A model generated the notes under the pieces. That model did no database searches, was not told the origin of the DNA, and saw only the letters and a list, made by a program, of their open reading frames with translations. A stretch of 64,000 bases of DNA from Dermacentor variabilis. Taxonomy: Eukaryota; Arthropoda; Arachnida; Ixodida; Ixodidae. This document shows positions 25,305 to 35,543 of the stretch, piece by piece. Each line of letters starts with the position of its first letter. The first letter of the stretch is position 1. A program made the position numbers and the translations under genes. The stretch covers positions 17,009,631 through 17,073,630 of the forward strand of contig NC_134569.1 in the NCBI RefSeq assembly GCF_050947875.1. Direction: 5' to 3'.

Positions 25305-25475
25305 TATTTATACTTTTTGTGCGCAAACAAACAGGGACGAAGAATAGGGGCAACACAAGGACGAGCGCTTTCTAACAACTTTCTAACAACTTTCTAACAA
25401 GTTGTTAGAAAGCGCTCGTCCTTGTGTTGCCCCTATTCTTCGTCCCTGTTTGTTTGCGCACAAAAAGTATAAATA
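25305..25475. repeat. Perfect palindrome, 75-bp arms
   Basis: The left arm 25305-25379 and right arm 25401-25475 are exact inverted copies. The arm contains TTTGTGCGCAAACAAACAGG, AGAATAGGGGCAACACAAGG and ACGAGCGCTTTCTAACAAC. The 21-bp spacer holds two more copies of the TTTCTAACAA unit that ends the left arm, so the centre is itself a short direct repeat. Identity over 75 bp implies recent formation or continuing correction. Confidence 0.95.
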
Positions 25476-26890
25476 TGAATATGTTCCAACTAGGCCGACT
25501 CGCAGTTATGCGATACTCTATCTCACAAATGATTTGCAGCACTACCAAAGGCACGAGGTGTATACAGGCAGTATCCTTGTGCAGCAGAGTATACTTTCAG
25601 ACTTAACTGTCTGATTACAGGCGGGATTAGAGAGTTTTATTTTTGCTTGACACATGATACGTTACAGCGATACGTAGGATATGTTAGGCCCTTTGCGCAT
25701 GCACGTCGTATATATACTTCGAATTACTGAGGCGGTTACCACCGGTTGCAATAATGGCCGCCCTAACCATGATTACGCAGCAATACGGCAGCGGACCTCT
25801 TCGATTTTCGGAGTTCTAGCAGCCCGACGGCAGCCAGCTAGTTCCCGTCCTCATATGAACTCATGTGGGCTGGGATCCGAAGACAACCCGAGGCTACCCG
25901 TAGTTTGCAAAATTGAACGCCGGGACAGGTGGCGGTGGGATAAACGCAAACATGCTATAGCAGCAAGGCAGCGGCCGTCGAGGACGGCGCGCCCGGCGTA
26001 TAGTCGGCCCATTTGTGCATTGCTAGCTTGAAGATATGTAGTTGCATTTATGAATACGATCACTTTTGCGAGATTTCGAGCGGCTCGACACATGACGCAC
26101 ACCATTCCCACCCTAACAAATGTCAGCTTGCGCTACTTGCAACATGCCCGGCTTTTTGGGACTGCGATATCAGAACCTGAAAACGCAGTTTGCTATACGA
26201 TATCCGTATCTGAAAACAGCTTGCTATACTTAACCTGTGGACAAGGGAGAGGTCTGGATAAAGTATTATAATCAGCCGCGAATGGACGCGTTTAATTCCC
26301 GGACTCGCAAATCAACAGCACGAGATAGGGAGTTGAAATTCTGTGAAAACAGAGAGAATTTCAAGTGCAATGCGCTGCGAAACTTTCCTCTTCCTCCTTT
26401 ATATGCAGGTGTCCCAGATAATTACTAAACCCTTGTTTTTCCCATTTATTTTCGCCCATCTTACGATATTCGTAGTTTGCAGTGAATTACGCATGCAAGC
26501 GATCCGCAGCTTTATGGATGCGTCTTACGAACAAAGTAGAACCTATCCTGCTGACCTGGGAGAACTGTGAGCTCAACCAACATCAAATACAGAGGGAATT
26601 GAGAAGGGGGAATGAAAGGGCTAGGGAGGACACCATGGTAAATGTTATGGCGAAGTAACATGCGTGCTGATTCATTACTGGCTTCTTAAAAATTCCTAAC
26701 AGTAAGTGCTCCATAGCATTACACGCGGGCAAGGTTTCAAACGGTGGAGTCATATATGGGAAACTCTTTAAAGTATGCGATATAGATACAGGAAACTGAA
26801 ACCTTTATTGTAACTATTTGAAAGAAGCAGTTTCGCTGGAAACTGGGTTGTAATTCTCCAAGGTCGCAGGCATCTGCTGTCTTCTTGTGA
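25476..26890. other. Unassigned intergenic DNA
   Basis: No gene is recognised. GCAGGTGTCCCAGATAATTACT at about 26406 resembles the ACAGGGTGTCCCA end of a dispersed repeat present at 37372 and 60970, so a decayed copy may start here. Confidence 0.35.
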
Positions 26891-26894
26891 ATAT

Positions 26895-27330
26895 TGTCAC
26901 GTATAGTAGTGACGGTGAATAATACAACAACAAAAATGTGAATGACGAAACTATTTACTGGGCGAGCATGCGCCCACGAAAGCAAGTGACACTCAAAGCT
27001 CAGCAATAACGGCGAACATGTGACGATCGTCGATCGTCGAAACCTCATCTGCAGGTCAAGTGCGTCGGCTTTTGTACTTGAGTCATCGAAGGTTCCGGAG
27101 TAATCGCTGGTGCCCGCGTGCCTCCCAGAAAGTACCACACAATTCGCTCCCCTCATACAATCAGATTACACAACCTTTGGTGAAAACAGACAACGAATAG
27201 AACCATCGGTAACATAGGATAAACTCGCGAAACATGCAGGCGCGTCCTGTGCTGAGCGATAACGTTTGACATTTGTTCTCCGTTCAAAAGCGGTACGTCA
27301 CCCGAAAAAGGTAAACAAGTGCACGCGTTA
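26895..27330 (-). repeat. Element B 3' LTR (left, complete)
   Basis: It begins TGTCACGTATAG and ends ...GCACGCGTTA. The expected terminal ...CA seems mutated here; the right copy ends in GTGTCA. On the minus strand the adjacent interior is GAGAGGGGGCAT, a polypurine tract that would prime plus-strand synthesis, which fixes the orientation. Length about 436 bp. Confidence 0.8.
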
Positions 27331-28834
27331 ATGCCCCCTCTCAAAGAGCATCGTCCCGATGCTATAGTATACAAACATAACAAGAGAGCTAAAACAAAAG
27401 CACACTTTTTAAAGAAAAAGTAACAAAACGACAAAGAAACAAAGTCCAAAGTAACAAAGTGCAAAGAAAGAAAATCCAAAGCTCAGCTATGCGAAGTTCC
27501 AAAGTTCGTTAGCGCTGGTAGAACGGCTTAAGCCGCACAACATGGACTATCTCAGTCTTGAGCGGCGCCGCTGCGATACCGAAATGGCGTCTGGCACGAC
27601 CTCATAGTCCAGTGCACCAGTGCGTCGGGTGAACTTGTAGGGCCCGAAATAGCGGCGTAAAAGCTTCTCACTAAGTCCTCGTCGGCGTATCGGGGTCCAA
27701 GCCTAAGCATAGTCGCCAGGCTCGTGTTCCATGCATCGTCGCCGAATAGTGTAGTGCCGGCTGTCGGGATCCTTCGGAGTGCTGGAAATAGGCGGCAGCG
27801 TCGAGATTCTCTTCTTCGGTGACGTGCGGCAGCAGCATGGCGTCGAGAGTCGTCGTCGGGTTCCTTCCGTAAACCAGTTTGAACAGCATCATTTGAATTG
27901 TTAATTCACCGCCGTTTTATACGCGAAGGTAGCGTACGTCAGGACGGTATTCCACGTCTTGTTCTCGACGACGACGTACATTGCTAGCGTGTCTGCGAGG
28001 GTCTTGTTCACCCGCTTCGTAAGACCATTGGTCTGCGGGTGGTATAGGCGGTTGTCCTCCTGTGGCTTGTCTGGCTGTGTTGCAGAATGGCTTGGGTGAG
28101 CTCTGCTGTAAAGGCCGTTCCTCTGTCGGGGATGAGGACTTGTGGGGCACCATGTCGCAGCAGGATGTTCTCAACGAAGAATTTCACCACTTCGGCTGCG
28201 CTACCTTTAGGCAGAGCTTTAGTTTCAGCGAAGCGGGTGAGGTAGTCCGTCGCCACGACTATCCACTTATTTCCGATTGTTGACGTGGGAAAGGGCCCCC
28301 AAAAATTCATCCCTATCTGCTGAAATGGTCGGCAGCTGTACTAATCCCGCTGGCCTTGTCGGTGGTGTCTTGCGTCGCTGACAGTCTCGGCATATCTTGA
28401 TGTAACGGGCGACGTCGGCTGTCAGGCGCTGCCAGTAATACCTCTACTGTATCCTTGACAGCGTCCGGGAGAATCTGGGGTGCCCTACGGTCGCATCGTC
28501 ATGCAAGGCGTAGACTACCTCTGAACACAGTGTTTAGGGAACAACAAGGAGGTATTTGGTGAGGATTGGTGACAAGTTCTTTACAAGTAGGTTATCTTGC
28601 AGCGAATACGGAGATAATCCTCGCTTAAATGCCCTATAGGGACAACGTCGGAGTTGCCTTCCAAATACTCGGTGAGGCTTTTTAGCTCTAGGTCTGCTCG
28701 TTGCTGTTCAGCGAAGTCTTCTGCGCTTATTATTCCAACGAAGGCGTCGTCACCTTCGTCGTCTTGCGGCGGCGGATCAATAGGGGCGTGTGATAGGCAG
28801 TCGGCATCAGAGCACTTACGTCAAGAATTGTAGA
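27331..28834 (-). pseudogene. Element B integrase remnant
   Basis: Minus-strand translation runs from an RNase H/integrase linker (SDADCLSHAPIDPPP, about 28740-28830) through a degraded zinc-binding region to the integrase core at 28008-28310: MNFWGPFPTST with VVATDYLTRFAETKALP (first Asp) and VLIPDRGTAFTAEL (second Asp). It continues to FKLVYGRNPTTTLDAML (27840-27890) and a C-terminal GLSEKLLRRYFGPYK block (about 27620-27670). Several frameshifts and stops separate these pieces. The family inserts retroelement cDNA into chromosomes. All Gag-RT sequence that should lie to the right is missing; the right LTR begins straight after the RNase H end, indicating a large deletion or recombination. 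Confidence 0.8.
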
Positions 28835-28943
28835 CGAAAGTGATGACAAATCTAATGAGCGTGTCAAGCGCGTCGGCTTTTATACATAGTCAATCGAAGG
28901 TTCTAGAGTAATCGCTGGAGCCCGCGTGTCTTCCGGAAAGTAC
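28835..28943 (-). repeat. Element B 5' LTR, left piece
   Basis: It aligns with left-LTR positions of about 27045-27158 (CGTCGGCTTTT, AATCGAAGGTTC, AGTAATCGCTGG, GAAAGTAC) and continues on the other side of element A at 35730. Its inner edge is poorly defined because the junction with the integrase remnant is a deletion scar. Confidence 0.75.
28940..28943. repeat. Target-site duplication of element A (left)
   Basis: GTAC immediately left of the TGTTACG LTR end. The identical GTAC at 35726-35729 follows the other LTR. Four to six bases is usual for Ty3/Gypsy integrase. Confidence 0.85.
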
Positions 28944-29087
28944 TGTTACGAAAGATCTTTATTTACAGAGTGAAACGAGGTCCAAGAGGAAGCCACAGGC
29001 CAGGCCCAGCTGGCGCGGAGTACGCCGAGATCACGCGCGCACACTCTACTTCTTCTTTCTCTGCCTCAGTCGCGCAGTGCTGCGACA
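28944..29087 (-). repeat. Element A 3' LTR (left)
   Basis: On the plus strand it starts TGTTACGAAAGATC and ends GTGCTGCGACA, so the element's own strand reads TGTCGCAGC...CGTAACA. A TTTATT at 28959-28964 is an AATAAA polyadenylation signal on the minus strand. At 144 bp it is shorter than its partner (182 bp), which has an extra segment. Confidence 0.9.
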
Positions 29088-29100
29088 TTTTCCCCGGGGG
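29088..29100 (-). promoter_or_regulatory. Polypurine tract of element A
   Basis: The minus strand reads CCCCCGGGGAAAA right up to the LTR start TGTCGCAG. Gypsy elements use such a purine run to prime plus-strand DNA synthesis. Its position identifies the left LTR as the 3' LTR. Confidence 0.75.
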
Positions 29101-29386
29101 CAGCCGAAGCTCGCTGAGCGAGTTAAAGGGACTTGTGATTGTACTGCTTGAGTCTGGCCACGTGAACAACACTGAACGCCGATTACTTGCCGTCACTTTG
29201 GCGACGACATAGTTCACATCACTCAAGCGAGTGAGTATAACGAATGGTCCCGTGTAAGTGGCGAGAAACTTACGGTAGAATACCTTTTTGCGAACAGGTG
29301 TCCACAACCAAACATAGTCACCGGGAGTAAAGCTGACGGGGATATGCCGCGCATCATAGCGAATCTTGCTGTCGCCTTGTGTGAAC
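29088..29386 (-). pseudogene. Element A integrase C-terminal part
   Basis: The frame on the minus strand reads LFTQGDSKIRYDARHIPVSF, then PGDYVWLWTPVRKKVFYRKF and TYTGPFVILTRLSDVNYVV, the GPY/F-type C-terminal domain of Gypsy integrases that helps bind DNA. It is the continuation of the integrase broken at 31963. Across the LINE insertion the codons join without loss as RRLVHLRTL-FTQGDSK. The frame runs on through the polypurine tract into the LTR and stops at about 28963. Confidence 0.85.
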
Positions 29387-29395
29387 AACGTCCTA

Positions 29396-31844
29396 CTCTT
29401 CCGGCAGGTCAGCCGGCACAACCAACCCGCCTCCGTCGCTATCGTCGTCTCTAATGGATGCTCCTTTCACACTCAGAGAGCTGGAACTAGCTATGAGCAG
29501 CCTCCGACGTCGCTGTGCGGTGGGTCCTGACCTTGTCAGTAATCAGATGCTGACTAACCTACCGGTTGAGAGACGGCGTGATTTGCTGGCATTTTTTAAC
29601 CAAATCTGGGCCAGTGGGGCTATCCCACATTTATGGAAGGTAGCATGGGTGGTACCGGTTCTGAAGCCTGGAAAGAATCCTGCAGCTCTGGACTCACACA
29701 GACCGGTATCGCTGACCTCGTGTGCAGCGAAGCTAATGGAGAAGATGGCGTGCACAAGACTCACTTGGTATGTCGAGCAGGGTCGTTAACTACCATCGTG
29801 CATGACTGGGTTTCGGCAGCGTCTAAGCGCTCAAGACAATGTGCTGGACCTGCTAAGCCACATAGAACATTACAGTGCGGATGGCCTATCGACACTTGCT
29901 GTTTTCATGGATGTTTCTAAGGCTTACGACTACGTGTCTCAAAGAGCCATCATCAGCCAGCTACAAGTTATAGGCGTAACGGGTCATCTTTTGCAGTTCA
30001 TACATACGTTCCTTAATGATCGTCGCATCAGAGTTCGTCTTGGCGACACTTTGAGCGATGAAATACGTATATTTCGTGGTGTGCCACAGGGAAGTGTTTT
30101 ATCTCCCTTACTATTTAACATTGCCATGAGTAGCCTCCCAAGAGTACTAAACTATCGAACACCAGTGAAGATATCTATATATGCCGATGACATCTGCATA
30201 TGGGTCTCCGGCTACCAGCATCGCCGCCTCGCACGAATAGCCCAGGGAGCAGTAAAAGCCATTCAGGGCCACTTGGCAGCGATTGGATTATCACTATCAG
30301 CAGAGAAATCATCATTCGTTCTATTTCCTGGAGTGAAAAGAAAATCTACACGCTTGACGCTGAATTTGGACGGATACCAGATTCGACAAGTCACCAACGT
30401 CCGATTTCTGGGCGTCACCTTAGACCACAGGCTACTCTGGCGCCGCGGTGTTGACCACGTTGTGGCGTCATCGTCACCCAGGCTACATGTGCTCAAGCGA
30501 GTCGCTGGCATACGCTGGGGCAACCACCCGACGTCGATGCTACGGCTACATACAGCGTTGGTTACCAGTCGAATCCTGTATCAGCTACCTCTGATGTCAC
30601 CCTCAGACAGCCAATACGAGCGCTTAGAAGCCATCCACAGAAAAGGTATCCGACTTTGCCTTGGAGTCCCTCAGCCAGCGTCAAACAAGAAAGTGCTCTA
30701 CGAAGCTGAGTCACGCCCTCTACGACTTCAGGCTTCCCAGGCTCTGATGATCCAGCTACTACGATTGAGTGAGTCTACGCCCGGCAGAGCCCTCTTACGA
30801 CGTATAGGTAACAGGCCGCGCTCACATTTTTATGCAGCATTGAACACGCTTCGCGTATTAGGATTGCGCTGCTCCAGACAGAGGGAGAGGATAGAACCAC
30901 CCTGGACATTCGAGGACATCACATGCAACTTAAGTGTACCACGATTGCAATCAAAGAGCTGCATCCCATCTGCAGAAGCCAAGTCATTAGTCCTGGAACA
31001 CCTGAACACGACTTACCCGAATCACCTACAAGTATACACAGATGGCTCTGTCAAGGCAGACGAAGACCACTGCGCAGCTGCATTCTGTATTCCCTCTCTA
31101 AGCTATACGTGGTCTGGCCGTCTGGACTGTATAGCCTCGTCGACAGTTGTTGAAGGCGTCGCAATAGCTTCTGCTCTGCGCAAATTAAAGACTTTGCCTC
31201 CGCAGAATGTTGTTGTCCTTACGGACTCAAAGGCTGCATTACAACAAGTATACCGTGGTTTGCCATCCCTCAAGTTCCCACGCAAATCGCTAGCCATCGT
31301 GAAAGAACTGAACAACAAAGGCTTCACAGTAAAGTTTCAGTGGATTCCCTCCCACATTGGTATCTCAGGAAACGAAAAAGCTGATGCGCTTGCATACGCA
31401 GCGCTCTATCATCCTCCCAAAATCAAGGCCCCGAAGAGTGATCAAGTGCAAAAATCTGACATTCGAAATCACTTTGCGTCGCTTTGGGTTCCACCGCATA
31501 TGCCCTGCGTAACCAAGAGATTGCACCGAGAGGAAGCGACACTTCTATATCGAATAAGGACAGGATCTGCTAATACACCGGCCTGGTTATTTAAAACGGG
31601 GCGAATCAATTCTCCGAACTGTACGGCATGCAATGAGACAGGACACATTGAGCACTTTTTGTGGTCCTGCCAGCAATTCCAAAATGAAATAGACACTCTC
31701 CTGAAGAATCTGCAAAACAAGGACCTTCCGCATGCGTGCCTGCAACACCTTATATTTCCAGAGGGATCAGTTATAGCCCGCAAAGAAACTTCACGTCTAC
31801 TCATCGAATTCTTAAGAGAGACTGGCTTGATAGACCTATGGTGA
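29396..31844 (+). pseudogene. LINE ORF2 fragment: reverse transcriptase, RNase H, Cys/His domain
   Basis: One reading frame stays open from the left insertion end to 31844 except for a single TAA at 29787-29789. The first part (from Met 29454) holds VGPDLVSNQML and VPVLKPGKNPAALDSHRPVS, the RT fingers. After the stop, 680 codons from 29802 carry GFRQRLSAQDNV, palm motif A VFMDVSKAYD, motif B GVPQGSVLSPLLF, catalytic ISIYADDICIW, and FLGVTLDHRL. RNase H follows with VYTDGS, VEGVAIASAL, VLTDSKAAL and PSHIGISGNEKADALA, so all four D-E-D-D residues are present. The C-terminus has CTACNETGHIEHFLWSC (CCHC-like). It copies LINE RNA into DNA at the target site. RT followed by RNase H indicates the I superfamily. 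With only one nonsense codon this is the best-preserved coding sequence in the window. Confidence 0.92.
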
Positions 31845-31953
31845 AACCCTTCAGCGGTATTGTGCGAGACGCTCGGGCGGAGCAATTTCCGGCCTTGTTC
31901 GCCAGGCTAAACCCGCCTGTTGCTACAATTCACCACCACCACCACCACCACCA
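29396..31953 (+). mobile_element. 5'-truncated I-type LINE inserted in the element A integrase
   Basis: A 2558-bp plus-strand non-LTR retrotransposon flanked by AACGTCCTA at 29387-29395 and 31954-31962 (possibly CAACGTCCTA). It starts within ORF2 upstream of the RT core, so endonuclease and ORF1 are missing, the usual result of incomplete target-primed reverse transcription. After the stop at 31844 comes a 3' UTR of about 90 bp and a (CAC)n tail at 31932-31953. Removing it and one duplication restores the integrase frame exactly. Confidence 0.92.
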
Positions 31954-31962
31954 ACGTCCTAA

Positions 31963-32610
31963 GATGCACCAGTCGACGTGCTTCTTCAACACGACACAGA
32001 GTTTGGGCGATGGAAGGATCTTCTTGACACGATAAAGGTAGAATAGTACCCAGAAAGCTCTGGGGAGCGCGTGCGTACAGCAAAAAGAACGGCGCATATC
32101 CAATAACTTCGTGCTTGGCACTGTTGTACGCGTGCGTTACAAAAGGTAAGACGTCGTCCCAATTTTTGTGGTCAGCAGCGACATATATACATTGATAACA
32201 TGTTGGTAAGGATTCGATTCGTCCTCTCCGTGAGGCCATTTGTTTGCGGGTGGTAAGGAGTGGAATGACGATATGCCAGAACCAGAAAGCCGTAAAAGTT
32301 CTGCAACGACGTCGTCGGTGAATTGCCGTCCGCGGTCACTGATGACAACCCAGGGAGCGCCGTGACGGAGTATGACGTGATGCAACAAAAATGAAGATAC
32401 ATCTGCTGCAGTGGCAGATGGAAGTGCCGCCGTTTCCATGTAGCGAGTAAGGTAATCTACGCATACTATAATCCAGCGGTAGCCAGCTGACGTCTTTGGG
32501 AGCGGGCCGAGCAAGTCGATGCCGACTTTTTCAAAGGGTAACGTCGGTGGCCTATATCTGGTTGCAAATAGCCTGCTGGAGGCGTCGTCGTTTGCTTGTG
32601 GCGCTGGCAA
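31963..32610 (-). pseudogene. Element A integrase, catalytic core part
   Basis: The minus strand reads PFEKVGIDLLGPLPKTSAGY (first catalytic Asp), VDYLTRYMETAALPSATAAD, then HGAPWVVISDRGRQFTDDV (second Asp). After a frameshift comes TNGLTERTNRILTNML (catalytic Glu), then DDVLPFVTHAYNSAKHE and RRLVHLRTL up to the LINE insertion. The D,D-35-E retroviral-type integrase is therefore recognisable but needs at least two frame changes. The sequence stops at 31963 only because the LINE sits there. Confidence 0.88.
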
Positions 32611-32627
32611 ACAGTACAGCTGGCGAC

Positions 32628-33566
32628 CTACTGTTTCGTTGTTTTCCAGAGCTTGGGCCAGAAAAATCTCTGTCGAAGTCGGCGTAGTGTGCGTGGAAAG
32701 CCAAGGTGCCCGGACGTAATATCGTCATGCATGGAACGAAGGACAGCAGGGCGCAGTTTTTCGGGCACAGCTAGAAGCAATGGAGGACCATCAGCCGAGT
32801 AATTTCTTTTGTGCAGCAAACCATTACGAAAAGTAAACGGTGTTGTTCCTGCTGGCTTACCTGCAGCTTCCCGTAGGGATTTCAAGGTAGGGTCGCAACG
32901 TTGCTCGCTCTCGAAGTTACTCAGGTCTGGAAAGTCGGGAGAGATAGAAACTAAGTAGTCATCGAAGTCATCATCGTCAGCTTTAGTGTGCGGCGAAGGG
33001 AGACGGGATAGGCAATCAGCATCCGTGTGACAGCGTCCGCTCTTGTAGTTAACGGAAGAGCTGTACTTTTGAAGGCACAAAGGCCAGCGGGCCAACCGGC
33101 CAGACGGTTCAGGCAGCCCAACGAGCCAACAGAGAGAATGATGGTCAGTCACTATCGTAAATGCGCGGCCTTGTAGAAACGGACGGAACTTTTGAATGGC
33201 TAAGACGACTGCTAGGCACTCGAGTTCAGTAACGGTGTAGTTTTTCTCTGCTTTTGTAAATGTCCGACTAGCGTAGGCAATGACATGCTGACGTCCACCG
33301 CAGAGCTGAACAAGCACAGCGCCAACACCTACACCGCTGGCTTCAGTATGCAGCTCAGTTGACGCCTCCAGGTCAAAATGCCGCAGAAACGGCCCAGAAG
33401 TCAACAAAAATTTCATCTGTTGGAACGCCGACTCGCAATCAGCAGTCAACAAGTATGGGGTGTCTTTGTAAAGGAGAGACTTGAGAGGAGAGGCAAGCTG
33501 TGCGAAATTCTTGATAAAACGCCGGAAATATGAGCAAAGGCCCAAAAAGCTTCGCAGATCTTTCAC
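32628..33566 (-). pseudogene. Element A RT thumb, RNase H and integrase zinc region
   Basis: An open stretch of 312 codons: LRSFLGLCSYFRRFIKNFAQ (RT connection), then RNase H with LHTEASGVGVGAVLV, TELECLAVVLAI and IVTDHHSLCWL, then SDADCLSR-like TDADCLSRLP and the HHCC-type zinc region (MHDDITSGHLGFPRT...). The first RNase H catalytic residue is Glu (TEAS) where the family usually has Asp (TDAS), which would be expected to impair activity. The frame joins that of the RT fragment at 33759-34163 but is separated from it by stop codons. Confidence 0.88.
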
Positions 33567-34163
33567 CGTCTGTGGCTATCGGAAGTCGCGAACCGCTGCT
33601 ATCTTTTCAGGGTCCGGTCGTATGCCGTCTTTGTCGACCAGAAAGCCTAGTGCGAGGGCTTGACGCTCACCAAAATGACATTTCTTCGAGTTCAATATAA
33701 GGCCAGCTTGCTGGATACAGTCAAGAACGACCGACAGGTGCTGATTGTGCTTGTGAAATTACCGGCCGTAGGCAATGACGTCGTCTAAATAGCACATGCA
33801 AATTTCCCATTTGAGTCCGCGGAGCACGGTATCCATAAATCGCTCGAATGTCGCTGGAGCTTTGGATAAGCCAAAGGGCATTACGTTGAACTCAAAGAGA
33901 CCATCAGGTGTCACGAAGGCTGTCTTCTCCTTGTCTGAGGGGTGCATGGGAATTTGCCAATATCCTGACCGTAAATCAACAGAAGAGAAATACGACGCGG
34001 AGTGGAGGCAGTCGACGGCATCGTCTATTCGCGGTAGGGGGTACGCGTCTTTTTTTGTGACGGTGTTTAGGCCGCGATAGTTCATACAGAATCTCCATGA
34101 ATTGTCTTTCTTCTTGACTAGGATCACAGGAGCAGCCCATGGGCTACATGATTCCTGGATCAC
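33567..34163 (-). pseudogene. Element A reverse transcriptase palm
   Basis: The minus strand encodes VIQESCSPWAAPVILVKKKD-type sequence, then YRGLNTVTKKDAYPLPRIDD, SVDLRSGYWQIPM, TAFVTPDGLFEFNVMPFGL and CYLDDVIAYGR with the catalytic YLDD. A stop follows YGR at about 33762, after which the same frame continues with LSVVLDCIQQAGLILNSKKC. The N-terminal RT and the protease that should precede it are missing: Gag zinc-knuckle sequence lies less than 60 bp upstream. Confidence 0.9.
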
Positions 34164-34206
34164 GCCTTTGAATATATCGCGGCCTCACCCCCGTCGGTAG
34201 CACCAG

Positions 34207-34749
34207 CTAGTTTCCCGGCAGCGGCGGTGACAACGAGCGACGACGAGGTGAAGGAGAGCGCCGTTGTCGTGTCGGTGGTGGTGTGAGGCTGCTCTCGGAA
34301 ACGGGGGAGTCACTGCGGTTCACGCGTCCCTGGGGCAGCCGTTGGAAGGAACTGGGATACGGCCATGGCTCGTCAGCGGTCACGCGGGGTGTATAGGAAT
34401 TAAACCGTGTAGCACGCTGCTGGCGGCGGTGGCAATACCTAGCAATGTGTCCAGGCACACCGCAGCTGTAGCAAATGCGGGAGTCGCGGCTTGTCGCGGG
34501 TGATACCGGAGACATGGGTGTCAGGGGTAGAAGCGAACTCTCAGGCTGGTTGCTGTGGTGCATCTTGCCGGTGTCCCGGACTTGTCGGTTGCGGTGGCAA
34601 GTTGCTGCTCTCCGGACGATCAGCATGGTAGGTCCTGCGAGGCTCTCGGTAACTCTGACGTGCCCAGGTGACCGGTGGCACACGAGAGCGATCGTCAAAT
34701 GCACACTGATGCCACACATGAGCGTCGTCAACAACATTAAGGCGTTCAA
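34207..34749 (-). pseudogene. Element A Gag C-terminal part with zinc knuckle
   Basis: The minus-strand frame contains RICYSCGVPGHIARYCHRR, a single CX2CX4HX4C knuckle typical of nucleocapsid, which packages element RNA. An Arg/Ser/Pro-rich tail (TPPPTRQRRSPSPRRRSLSP) follows. It lies one frame away from the capsid part (34541-35206), so the original Gag is frameshifted. Confidence 0.8.
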
Positions 34750-35206
34750 GCTCTTCTTTAACCACTTGCCGAATCACCGAAGAGATGTCGTCGTGAGTTG
34801 GGACGGACACACTTGCAATGGTAGTGACATTGTCCAAGCGTCCGAACTTTGGTCCAACCCTCCTCATTTTCAGTGCTTCAAACGCCCGGCAGTGTTTCTT
34901 CAGATCAGACGGAGTACTAAGATCTTCTTTCGTTATAAGAAAATTATAAACATCTTCAGCAATTCCTTTAAGCAGATGTTCTACTTTCTCTTCGTCTGTC
35001 ATGGTCGCGCTGACGATTACGCATAATTTCAAACAGGCCTCTATGTACGTTCTAGATGTCTCGCCAAGTAATTGAGCTCGTCGGAAAAGCGTCTGCTCAG
35101 CCTTCCTTTTCTTAGAGATCGGGTCCCCGCAGCACTTGGTGAATTCTTCTACAAAATTATTCCACCTTGTCAGAAGCTTCTCGTGGTTTTCAAACCAGCG
35201 GAGCAC
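34541..35206 (-). pseudogene. Element A Gag capsid part
   Basis: A 221-codon frame with WNNFVEEFTKCCGDPISKKR, RRAQLLGETSRTYIEACLKL, MTDEEKVEHLLKGIAEDVYN and LKKHCRAFEALKMRRVGPKF, which fits the Retrotrans_gag capsid domain of Gypsy elements. It would assemble the particle in the cytoplasm. The start is uncertain: the true Gag N-terminus probably extends to the right, through the broken stretch up to the primer-binding region near 35543. Confidence 0.75.
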
Positions 35207-35525
35207 GGTTCCTGCGAGAAAAAAAAACCACGTTATCGAGCTGCTTCGTAGTGCTCTAGTGGTTGTGGCGGCTCACTCTGTTGTAGTGTTCAAGCCAGTC
35301 GTCGACGTCTTCGTTCGCCTTCCCCGAAAAGGTGGGTGGCTCTAGCAGCGGTGTCCAGTATCCAGCCTGACCTGCGTGATTGCTGTCTGGTTCGCCGCAG
35401 ATGGGGTCGTCATTGCCTTCCCCAGAATCGGCCATGTCTGCTGCTTGTGGTCATAAACCGGCCAAGCGTCTACTCCATCGGACAGTTGGTCGAGCTGGGT
35501 CGTCCAGGAACGTCCAAGATTTGCC

Positions 35526-35543
35526 CCGCATGTCCACCAAAGA
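35526..35543 (-). promoter_or_regulatory. Putative primer-binding site of element A
   Basis: Immediately inside the right LTR the minus strand reads TCTTTGGTGGACATGCGGGG. A TGG-type start a few bases from the 5' LTR is the expected place for tRNA priming, but I cannot assign the tRNA. Confidence 0.4.
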
